Origin: JADKAV01 sp963733395
GTDB taxonomy: Bacteria > Actinomycetota > Actinomycetes > S36-B12 > UBA10799
Assembly: GCA_963733395.1 (NCBI GenBank)
Contig: CAVTCZ010000019.1
Location: forward strand, 1 to 64,000
Reading direction: 5' to 3'
DNA: 64,000 nucleotides
The notes under the pieces are model-generated. The model was not told where the DNA came from. It saw only the letters and a program-made list of their open reading frames with translations, and ran no database searches. Both the position numbers and the translations under genes were made by a program. Of this stretch, positions 28,588 through 36,441 are shown piece after piece (the first letter of the stretch is position 1; each line of letters starts with the position of its first letter).

Positions 28588-29223
28588 TCAATGGCCCACG
28601 AGGAGTGTCCGGGTCCAGAGATCGATGAGCAGTTGTTGGTACCGAATCGGATTCCAGCCCCGCTGTTCTAGGAGCAACCAGTACTCGGGGGCGTTCGTCG
28701 ACCAGACGATGTCCGCGACCTCGGCATCCGAGAGGTCTGCTCGCAGTTGGCCGGTGGACCGCAACTCGGCGGCGAACAAGAGCATGTTGCCGGCTCGCCG
28801 CGTCACCAGCTGCCGCCACGCCGTCGCGCACGCGGCATCCGTCTCCCCCGCCTTGCGCAGCGCCTCCTGCAGCGGCGCGACCTTCGGCACCAGCCGGGCG
28901 ACCGCCGCGGCGTACGTGGCGATCTTGTCTGATGCTGAAACGTGAGCACGGATGGCCTTGACGTAGTCGCGTTGTTCCGCGTTCCCTCCGCCGAGTGCGG
29001 CGTCGATGACCGCCAGAACGAGTTCCGGTTTGCGTCCCACGGAGGTGTAGACAGTGTCCACGGACACCCCCGCATTGTGCGCCACCTCCGCCACGGTGGT
29101 CGCCGAGTAGCCCTTCGCGGAGAACAGGTCACGAGCAGCGTCGATCACCGACGAGCGCGTGGCAGCGGCCTGTGCCTTTCGCTGCGGCGAGCGGTAACTG
29201 CGGGTCTTGACCTCTCCAGGCAC
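28588..29223 (-). CDS. TetR-family transcriptional regulator, divergent to cupin gene
   Basis: This 211-residue regulator has the N-terminal helix-turn-helix FSAKGYSATTVAEVAHNAGVSVDTVY of TetR proteins. A helical ligand-binding domain follows that contains LVPKVAPLQEALRKAGETD. The GTG start at 29223 lies 7 bases after a TAGACT box, with no ribosome site. It probably represses itself and the divergent cupin gene through the 25-nt palindrome between them. The ligand is unknown. Confidence 0.85.
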   Translation of the reverse strand: MPGEVKTRSYRSPQRKAQAAATRSSVIDAARDLFSAKGYSATTVAEVAHNAGVSVDTVYTSVGRKPELVLAVIDAALGGGNAEQRDYVKAIRAHVSASDKIATYAAAVARLVPKVAPLQEALRKAGETDAACATAWRQLVTRRAGNMLLFAAELRSTGQLRADLSDAEVADIVWSTNAPEYWLLLEQRGWNPIRYQQLLIDLWTRTLLVGH

Positions 29224-29230
29224 GTGACCT

Positions 29231-29267
29231 AGTCTAGCAGTATTCGTCCGAAAGACTTTCGGACGAA
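29231..29267. promoter_or_regulatory. TetR operator (25-nt perfect palindrome) and -10 box of the TetR gene
   Basis: Bases 29243-29267 form a perfect palindrome: TTCGTCCGAAAG, central A, CTTTCGGACGAA. On the minus strand TAGACT (29231-29236) is the -10 box of the TetR gene. The palindrome lies just upstream of it and 20 bases before the cupin start codon, so binding should block both directions. Confidence 0.75.
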
Positions 29268-29287
29268 ATGACCTCAAGGAGCTGATC

Positions 29288-29809
29288 ATGAGCGAACCAG
29301 CCTCGGCGACGCAGCAGTTGGGGGCAGTGCACCGACCCGCGGACACCGCTCCCATGACCTGGGCCATGGGATCGCTCTTCGAGCACCTGTTGACTGGTGA
29401 CGAATCGGGCGGACCGCTGGGTGTGGCCCTGGTCACCCAGCCTCCGGGGATCGCCACTCCGCTTCACAGGCATCACCAGGAAGCCGAAGCGTTCTTCCTC
29501 ATCGAGGGTTCCATGACCTACCGGGCGGGCGAGGAGACCTTCCGGCTCGGCGCAGGGGATTTCATCTGGCTGCCGATGGGCCTGCCCCACGCCTTCCGCA
29601 TCACGGGCAGAACCCCGGCGCGCATGCTCGCTCTCACGACCCCTGGGGGCCTGCTGGACCTGTATCAGCAGGTGGGTGTGCCGGCCGCAGAACGCCGACT
29701 GCCCGACGGTGACGGGCGCCCCATGCCCGAGGAGATCGCCCGCTGGGGCGAGATCGGACCACGGTTCGGTCTGGAGGTGATCGGTCCGCCGCTTCCAGTG
29801 GAGCAGTGA
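29288..29809 (+). CDS. Cupin-domain protein (quercetin dioxygenase-like)
   Basis: This 173-residue single-domain cupin has metal-binding motif 1 in TPLHRHHQEAEAFFLIEG (His, His, Glu) and motif 2 in LGAGDFIWLPMGLPHAFR (last His). The set resembles quercetin 2,3-dioxygenase-like cupins that bind Fe, Mn or Ni. The substrate is unknown. The ATG at 29288 follows AAGGAG. Control by the divergent TetR is likely, so it may oxidise or sense a xenobiotic-type aromatic compound; that last point is inference. Confidence 0.8.
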   Translation: MSEPASATQQLGAVHRPADTAPMTWAMGSLFEHLLTGDESGGPLGVALVTQPPGIATPLHRHHQEAEAFFLIEGSMTYRAGEETFRLGAGDFIWLPMGLPHAFRITGRTPARMLALTTPGGLLDLYQQVGVPAAERRLPDGDGRPMPEEIARWGEIGPRFGLEVIGPPLPVEQ

Positions 29810-30176
29810 TTCCGCCGGGGCCGGGGACGTCCGCGGGTGTCGGGCCTGCTGGTGCCGTCAGTGTCCGACCTGCGTTCCACCATTGCGGGGGCTTCGGAAT
29901 CAAGCGGGCAGTCGGGGAGGTCCACAATTGCGCCTCGTGCGGATCGGGCGATCACCTGTGATCGCCCAGGTAGTCGGTCAGCATCCGCCCCAGTTCTGCG
30001 GCGAAGACGCCGGGGGCTCGCCGGCGTCGGCTACGTGCTCATCAGCGAAGCGCGCGGACGCCAGGAGTCTGCGGCCGGTTGAGGGCGGCGAATCCTGGGC
30101 TCCCCAGGGCTCGCCGGTCGGACGCGGCGCGGCGCTCCCACTCGCGTGCGATCCTTGCGGAACGGAGGGATCGCCG
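29810..30176. other. Intergenic region with hairpin; no gene recognised
   Basis: It contains the hairpin GGGCGATCA-CCTG-TGATCGCCC (29946-29967), probably terminating the cupin transcript. On the minus strand a short stretch reads FAAELGRMLTDYLGDHR plus stop just before the hairpin. This could be the 3' remnant of a lost gene, but it is too short to assign. Confidence 0.4.
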
Positions 30177-32238
30177 ATGACTGAAGTTGCCAGCACCACC
30201 GACGCGTCCGTCGCGCTGCAGGCTGTCCTGGCGGCGATGGCCGGCCCGCATGCGACCCCGCGCCCGGGTCAGGTCGAGGCCGTCGCGGCGCTGTTGTCCG
30301 GGGCGCAGCGGGTGCTGGTGGTGCAGGCCACCGGCTGGGGCAAGTCGGCGGTGTACTGGGCGGCGACGCTGGCCCGGCGGGATGTCGGAGCGGGTCCGAC
30401 CATCGTGATCTCGCCGCTGCTGGCGTTGATGCGCGACCAGGTCGAGGCCGCCCGGAGCATCGGCATCGAGGCGGCGACGGTGAACTCGTCGAACCGGCAG
30501 GACTGGGACGAGGTGTTCGAGCGGCTGGACCGCGACGAGATCGACGTGTTGCTGGTCTCGCCGGAGCGGCTGTCGCATCCGCAGTTCCGGGAGCGGGCGA
30601 TGCCGGTATTGAAGTCGAGCGGTCTGCTTGTCATCGACGAGGCACATTGCATCTCGGACTGGGGCTTCGACTTCCGCCCGGACTATCAACGGATCGCGCG
30701 GTTGTTGCTGGAACTGGAGTCGGGTACGCCGGTGCTGGCCACGACCGCCACCGCGACTTCGCGGGTGGTGGATGACCTGGCCGAGCAGTTGGGATCCTCT
30801 ACGACGGTCATCCGGGGGCCGTTGGCGCGCAAGTCCCTGCGCCTGGCGGTGGTGCCGAATCTGAACTACGGCAACCGGTTCGCATGGGTTGCGGAGTTCC
30901 TGCAGTCCGCACAGGGTTCCGGCATCATCTACGGGCTGACGGTCGCGTCGGTCGAGCAGCTGGCGGCGTTCCTGCGGGAGCAGGGCCACGATGTGGAGCC
31001 GTACACCGGGCAGACCCCACCGGACGTGCGCGAGCAGATCGAGGCGCGATTGCGGGCGAACGCGGTGAAGGCGGTGGTGGCCACGTCCGCGCTGGGGATG
31101 GGCTACGACAAGCCGGACCTCGCCTTCTGCATCCATGTCGGGTCGCCGGACTCGCCGGTGTCCTACTACCAGCAGGTCGGCCGCGCCGGGACGGGCGCTG
31201 GACTCGGCGGTGGGGGTGCTGCTGCCGGCGAACGAATCGGATCAGGACGTGTGGGACTGGTTCGCGACCGCCACGCTGCCCGACCCCGAGATGGCCGAGC
31301 GGCTGCTGGCTCTGCTGGCCGAGCAGCCGATGAAGACCGCCGATCTGGTCGATGCCCTCGCCCGATCGAAGGGCAAGGTGGAGGTGCTGCTCAAGCAACT
31401 CCAGGTCGATGGTGTGGTCGACAAGCAGGGCAGCCAGTGGGTGGCCACCGGTAAGCCGTGGCGGTTCGACGCCGAGAAGTACGACCGGATCGTGGACATC
31501 CGCCGGGATGAGGCGGGCATCATGTCGGCCTACGCGTCGGGCAAGCAGTGCCTGATGCAGTTGCTCACCGAGGCCCTCGACGACCCGGCCTCGCAGCCGT
31601 GCGGGAGGTGTTCGGTGTGCACCGGTGAGTTGCCGCATCCGGGATCAGCGCCGAGCCCACAGACAGTCGACTTGGTGTACGAGTCGCTGCGCCGACGCCC
31701 GGTCCGGATCACGCCGCGCAAGTTGTGGCCGTCCGGCAGCGGGCGCAAGGGCAGGATCGCCGGCATCGCGATGGGCCGTGCGGTGGCCTCGCCCGGCGGC
31801 GGGGTGTGGCCGGAACTGGTTGATGAAGCCCACGGCCCGGATGCACCGCTGTCCGAGGGGCTGCGCGCGGCGGTCGTGCAGGTGTTGGCCAGGTGGCGCC
31901 GGGAGGACATGCCACAGGTGACGGCGGTGGTCCCGATCAGCAGCGCCAGCCACCCGGTGCGGGTGCGGGAGTTGGCGCAGGTCGCCGCGGCGGAACTGGG
32001 GCTGCCGCTGCGGGAGGTCTTCGCGCGGCCTGCCGCGGCGCAGGACGCCGTCGAGGGGTCGGCCAGGTTGCGTCAGGTGACCGACAGGTTGCAGCTGCGG
32101 GACTACTCCGGGCTGCGGGGTTCGGTGCTGCTGGTGGACGAGTTCGCGCGCAGCAAGTGGACCCTGACGCAGGCCGCGGAACTGCTCCGGGAGGTCGGTG
32201 TGGACGAGGTCGTGCCGCTGGTGGTGGTCGGGCAGTAG
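30177..32238 (+). CDS. recQ: RecQ-family ATP-dependent DNA helicase with C-terminal phosphoribosyltransferase-like domain, one frameshift
   Basis: The restored product is about 687 residues and unwinds DNA 3' to 5' using ATP. Helicase motifs are QATGWGKSAVYW (Walker A), VIDEAHCISDWGFDFRPDY (DEAH plus RecQ loop), ATTATATSRVV (motif III) and YYQQVGRAGR (motif VI, after repair). One extra G near 31192 breaks motif VI. The zinc-binding region has KQCLMQLL and QPCGRCSVC. The C-terminal 200 residues end in GSVLLVDEFARSKWTLTQAA, a PRPP-binding-loop-like motif. This suggests a fused type I phosphoribosyltransferase fold. The ATG follows GGAGGG. Confidence 0.85.
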
Positions 32239-32262
32239 GGCGCCCGGCCCGCGGTGTGCGCG

Positions 32263-32951
32263 TCAACCCTCGCTGTGCCCAGTCGGGAGGCGGCCTGCGA
32301 ACAGGGCAACCCTGCCGACGATCTCCACGGAGACCTGATCGAGATGCTCCTCGAGCCCGGCGGTGAGGATCTCGACGGTGTCATCACGGTTGGAGAACAC
32401 CCCGGTGCCGTTGAACCCCCACATCAGCAACCGGCCCACGGTGTTGTGCCCGACTGGTCACCGAGAATGGTGGCCCCGAACACGACCGCACCAGGGTTGA
32501 GCAGTGATCGCAGGTTGGGTACGACCTGCGCTTTCTGCGCGGGGTCGACGGGCAGGCAGTGCAGCAGGTAGCACAGGCCGAGGGAGTCGAACGGGTCAGT
32601 CCGGACCTGGACCGGCTCCAGAAGATCGGCCTGGTGTGTCTCAGGTGCATAGCGGCGCAACCGGGTCGAGGCCGTCTGCAGGGTGCCTTCGTTCAGGTCG
32701 ATCAGCCCGATCCGCGGATCGGGGACAGGGAACTGGCAGTGGTCCAGATACCAGCCGGTGCCGACGGCAGCCTCCAGATGGTTGCCGGACACGAACTCGT
32801 CGTAATGCTCAAGGATCCGGCTGGTCGGACAGCGCCACGCGACGTGGTTGTTGAAGCCCAGCACGACGACGTCGTAGAACGGCAAGAACAACCTGGAGTA
32901 GACGCGAGCGCCGACCGCTCCTGGGGACCTCTCGTCAGCCGTTGCGTTCAT
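32263..32951 (-). CDS. Class I SAM-dependent methyltransferase, one frameshift
   Basis: The restored product is about 229 residues. It shows a seven-strand methyltransferase core: LEAAVGTGWYLDHCQFP as motif I (E-x-G-x-G type), IGLIDLNEGTLQTAS as the adenosine-binding acidic motif, and FDSLGLCYLLHCLP as motif IV. The substrate is unknown. The frame breaks near 32445 (one base missing). Beyond it the protein continues with TVGRLLMWGFNGTGVFSN and ends GRLPTGHSEG. The gene is convergent with recQ, with only 24 bases between the stops. Confidence 0.75.
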
Positions 32952-33175
32952 CCTGCACCCCCGAACTGACCGAGAACCGGCTTCCCTGCCGCAGCCGAAC
33001 CGGTGCTCTCGCTCATTTGCACTCTACGCCGCAATCGGGCAGACCGGGGTCGGACGAGGCCTACCCTCACAGGTCGTGAATCCGTCCGCCTGTGCTGCCG
33101 TGTGTGTCCGAGCTGCAAAGTCATCGGGCATGGTGCCGATAGGGTCGAGGCACACGGCGCAGCGGAGGGACAGCG

Positions 33176-34795
33176 ATGACACACGATGCCCAGCCCGACG
33201 GCGGCTCCGCCGAAGTTCCGGCCGAAGGCCGTCGCCGACTACTCCCCCTGCTTCTGGCAATGGCGATGTTCGTGCTGGTCGTGGACACCACGATCATGAA
33301 CGTCTCGATCTCCGCAGTTGCCGAAGACCTGGACAGCACCGTCAGCAGCGTGCAGTCGGCGATCGCCCTCGAAGCGCTGGTGTCAGCGGCCTTCATCTTG
33401 ATCAACAGCAAACTGGGCGACCTCATGGGCCGCAAGCGGGCCTACATCATCGGTCTGCTCGCCTACGCCGTGGGCGCTGCGGCCATGACTCTTGCGCAGA
33501 GCGTCACCGCGATCGTGATCTTCTGGGCGGTCATCGGTGGTCTCGGTGCTTCGCTGCTCCTGCCCGCGATGCAATCCCTGATCCACGGCAACTTCGACGG
33601 GGCGGCCCGAGCGAAGGTGTACGCGCTCGTGGGCGCATCGATGGCGATCGCCGCGGCCATCGGACCCCTGATCGGTGGGGTCATCACCACGTACTGGTCA
33701 TGGCGGGTCAACTTCCTGCTGGAGGTCGTGATCATCGTGATCGTCCTGTCGGGCAGTCGCCTGGTGAAGGACGTTGCCTACACCGGGGAGCGCAGCGTCG
33801 ACGTCGTGGGCGCAGTGCTGTCGGTCGTGGGGATGGGCGGGGTCGTGCTGGGCATCCTGGTGTGGCAGGAGGGCGGCGAGGCCGTGCTCGCGCTCATCGC
33901 GGTCGGGGCCGTCGGGCTGTTCAGCCTGGCCCGCTGGCTGGTGAAGCGCAAGCGTGACGGCAAGCCCTTCCTCTTGGACCCGGGCCTGTTCGCGTTGCCG
34001 AACTTCCGCATCGGCATCTCGCAGCAGATGCTCCAGCAGATCGCGCTCGGCGGGTCGATGATCGTGATCCCGATCTTCTTGCAGATCGCGTTGGAGTACA
34101 ACGCGCTCGAAGCAGGTCTTGCGATCACGCCGCTGTCGCTGAGCATGTTCTTCGTGGCCCTGTTGGCGGGCCGGCGGGCAGGTCGACGCCGGCCGGCCGT
34201 GTTGGTGCGCTTCGGATTCGCGCTGGCCTTCCTGGGGATGCTCCTGGTCATTCCGGTGGTCCCCCGCGCGGAACTCGATGCGGGCGCCTGGGTTCTGCTC
34301 GTGCCGCTGCTCATCGCCGGATCCGGTCTGGGCCTGCTGGTGTCGCAGTTGAACAACTACACGCTTGCCCCCATCGAGGAGGAGCGCGCCAGCGAGGCCG
34401 CCGGTGTCAACTCCGCAGGGGGCAACTTCGGCCTGTCGTTCGGCCTGGCCGTGGCCGGTGGGATCATGCTCGCGACGCTTTCGCTGTCGTTCACCGCGAT
34501 GAGCAACAACAGCACCGTGATCCCGGAGAACCAGAAGGAGACGGTCGCCACGGCGCTGGAAGACAACGCTGAAATCGTCAGTGACACGCAACTTCAGCAG
34601 TTGCTGGTCGACGAACCGCCCGACGTGGCCGCCGAGATCGTTCGGATCAACGACCAGGCCAGGGCGTTCTCGCTGCAGGTCGCGATGCTGGTACCGGTGC
34701 TCGCCTGTCTGCTCGGACTCGTCAACGGCTTCCGCATGGTACGGCTCCCGGACGTGGAACCGGCGTCGTCGATGGAGGGGATGGACTTCGGCTGA
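33176..34795 (+). CDS. MFS drug/H+ antiporter, DHA2 (14-TM, EmrB/QacA) family
   Basis: This 539-residue membrane transporter has the first helix MAMFVLVVDTTIMNVSIS, with the DHA2 motif D1 (Asp plus LDxTIxNVA-like). The loop 2-3 motif A is KLGDLMGRKRAYI and motif C is GASMAIAAAIGPLIGG. About 14 hydrophobic segments are seen, with a periplasmic polar loop (NNSTVIPENQKETVATALED) before the last helix, as in this family. It probably exports a drug or metabolite. The ATG follows GGAGGG. It lies near the methyltransferase and arr genes, a small resistance-flavoured neighbourhood. Confidence 0.85.
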   Translation: MTHDAQPDGGSAEVPAEGRRRLLPLLLAMAMFVLVVDTTIMNVSISAVAEDLDSTVSSVQSAIALEALVSAAFILINSKLGDLMGRKRAYIIGLLAYAVGAAAMTLAQSVTAIVIFWAVIGGLGASLLLPAMQSLIHGNFDGAARAKVYALVGASMAIAAAIGPLIGGVITTYWSWRVNFLLEVVIIVIVLSGSRLVKDVAYTGERSVDVVGAVLSVVGMGGVVLGILVWQEGGEAVLALIAVGAVGLFSLARWLVKRKRDGKPFLLDPGLFALPNFRIGISQQMLQQIALGGSMIVIPIFLQIALEYNALEAGLAITPLSLSMFFVALLAGRRAGRRRPAVLVRFGFALAFLGMLLVIPVVPRAELDAGAWVLLVPLLIAGSGLGLLVSQLNNYTLAPIEEERASEAAGVNSAGGNFGLSFGLAVAGGIMLATLSLSFTAMSNNSTVIPENQKETVATALEDNAEIVSDTQLQQLLVDEPPDVAAEIVRINDQARAFSLQVAMLVPVLACLLGLVNGFRMVRLPDVEPASSMEGMDFG

Positions 34796-34956
34796 GGCCG
34801 CTGCCGACGATTGCTACATGCGCCGGATCAGAGCACGCCCACAGCAGGGCCATCGTGTTCCGTTGGGAACAGTCTCGACGAAACCGTCCACAGCCCCTGC
34901 CCGAGCGGCACGACGCGAGACGGTGGCACGGCTGATGGGGCGTACGCGAGGTGCCT

Positions 34957-35511
34957 TCAGCCGCGGATCTCCGCGATGCGGGCGGCGGCCATGTCCCGCA
35001 GCAACGTGGCGTCGGGCTGCCAGTCGACCGGGACCTGGATCGTCTTCTTGTTGACCTTGTAGTCGGTCAATCGCGGGCCGAACTCGTCCAGCACGGCCTT
35101 GCTCCACGGCGCCATCAGGATGTGGTTCGTCAGGACCGTGACTCCGAAGACGTACTGGCCGTCGAGCTTGAGCATGGGCTGGTTCCAGGCGATGACCGTC
35201 TCCATCTCGGGATACTTCGACGTGATGGCCTTGAGGATCGCGCGGACGGTCCGGCGCTTGGTCTCGTCGAGGGGCTCGAGGTACTCGTCGAGGGTGTGGA
35301 ATCGATGGGCGCTCTTCGAACCACGGCAGTACATCACCAGCGCGTTGGCGTGGGCCTGGCTGAATCCGTGGTTCTCCTTCAGGAAGGCGATCTGCTCGGG
35401 ATACTTGCGGTCGGCGATCTGGTCCATCTGGTCGAACCAATAGGACATCGGCTGCCCGTACTTCTTCTCGATTGCCGGGAAGTAGCTGGAACGATCGGGG
35501 TTGGGGGCCAT
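34957..35511 (-). CDS. DUF4287/DUF1801 domain protein
   Basis: This 184-residue protein begins with a DUF4287-like helical segment (SYFPAIEKKYGQPMSYWF, then HGFSQAHANALVMY). A DUF1801/DUF5655-type alpha+beta domain follows, with TVIAWNQPMLKLDGQYVFGV and a C-terminal basic segment. Proteins of this kind are widespread, probably cytosolic, and lack a settled function. The ATG at 35511 is chosen because it starts directly at the conserved domain; the upstream in-frame extension looks non-coding. It is downstream of arr on the same strand with a 46-bp gap, possibly one transcript. Confidence 0.75.
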   Translation of the reverse strand: MAPNPDRSSYFPAIEKKYGQPMSYWFDQMDQIADRKYPEQIAFLKENHGFSQAHANALVMYCRGSKSAHRFHTLDEYLEPLDETKRRTVRAILKAITSKYPEMETVIAWNQPMLKLDGQYVFGVTVLTNHILMAPWSKAVLDEFGPRLTDYKVNKKTIQVPVDWQPDATLLRDMAAARIAEIRG

Positions 35512-35557
35512 GGTCAGAATTCCAGGTTTCGTCTTGCGGGAACAGCAGTGATCGCCG

Positions 35558-35986
35558 TCATTCGTTGATCGCCTCGATGCCCTGCTGCTTGAGTTCTTCG
35601 AGGCGATCCCGCATCTCCTGGAGGACTTCGGGGGGATGCCCCTGCCAGTCCGTGACCTCACCGACCACGACCAGCGGCCGTTGAGTGCGGTAGGACCTCG
35701 TCGGGTTGCCGGGGAACCTCTTGTCGGTCAGGTTCGGGTCATCCTCGATGGGGCCCGTGGGCTCCACCACGTAGACCCGGCCCGGCCCATCGCCGAGCGC
35801 CAGTTCCGCTCCCCACACGGCGGCGTCGAGGGTCGCGGTCAGATACACGAAATTGGCCTTCCGCTGCTCGCCGAAGTTGGAGTTGTTGCCGGGCTCGAGC
35901 AGATCCCCGGCCTGCAGGTCGGCTTTCGTGCCGTGGAAGAAGATCCCAGGTTCGGCCGCCACGAACGGCGCCTGTTCGCTTTGCAT
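35558..35986 (-). CDS. arr: NAD(+)-rifampin ADP-ribosyltransferase (Arr)
   Basis: This 142-residue enzyme would inactivate rifamycins by transferring ADP-ribose from NAD. It is nearly full length for Arr and carries the family signatures GIFFHGTKADLQAGDLLEPG (first catalytic His), KANFVYLTATLDAAVWGAEL (Tyr) and GPIEDDPNLTDKRFPGNPTR (Asp), followed by RSYRT and WQGHPPEV. The His-Tyr-Asp set is complete, so the enzyme should be functional. The ATG at 35986 is the only suitable start. Arr is common on actinobacterial chromosomes and is sometimes associated with other rifamycin functions. Confidence 0.92.
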   Translation of the reverse strand: MQSEQAPFVAAEPGIFFHGTKADLQAGDLLEPGNNSNFGEQRKANFVYLTATLDAAVWGAELALGDGPGRVYVVEPTGPIEDDPNLTDKRFPGNPTRSYRTQRPLVVVGEVTDWQGHPPEVLQEMRDRLEELKQQGIEAINE

Positions 35987-36099
35987 GTGGGCCCCTTGAA
36001 GTAGCTGCGGTTGTCCAGGCGAGTGGACCGAGCAACCGAACGTGTCCGATCACGAGGTCAACCGTTTGCGGATGCTGCAGGCTATCCGAAAGTCCGTGC

Positions 36100-36260
36100 A
36101 TGTGTGAAGGGCGCACTCGACGTGTGGGCTGGCAGTTTCTGGTCGGTTTCGCAGCAGGGTTGGCGGTGATCACGGCGGCCGTCGGGGTGTCCGGGGCGGT
36201 GTTCCTGTTGCCGGTCCAGATCAGCGCGCTGGGGTGGTGCGTTCCTGCGCTATCGCTGTT
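36100..36260 (+). pseudogene. 5' fragment of a TauE/SafE-family membrane permease
   Basis: The frame opens with a short basic leader, then WQFLVGFAAGLAVITAAVGV and SGAVFLLPVQISALG. This is the first transmembrane hairpin and loop of TauE/SafE sulfite-exporter-type permeases. Similarity stops after about 50 residues where PSP or TPT would be expected. The rest of the 103-codon frame (to 36411) looks unrelated. The gene therefore appears cut by a deletion or insertion between arr and ppc. Confidence 0.5.
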
Positions 36261-36441
36261 CCGCGGATGTTCTGTCCAAGGCAGGTTGGTCACGCCGCCT
36301 TCTGGTGACGATGTGACAGCTCACGTGCAACTACTTCACCAAGAGGCACCCGCACCACCCGTGAGCAACGTCCCTGGGCAGGTCCTATGTACTCCGGTGC
36401 TGTGCGCGTGAGGGAGTCCGGGCAGCAAGCGCCCGCCGGCG

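Noticed and set aside
36290..36441. Transposase remnant on the minus strand (VRVPLGEVVARELSHRHQKA)
   Set aside because: The stretch is short, and I could not match it to a transposase motif or find inverted terminal repeats.
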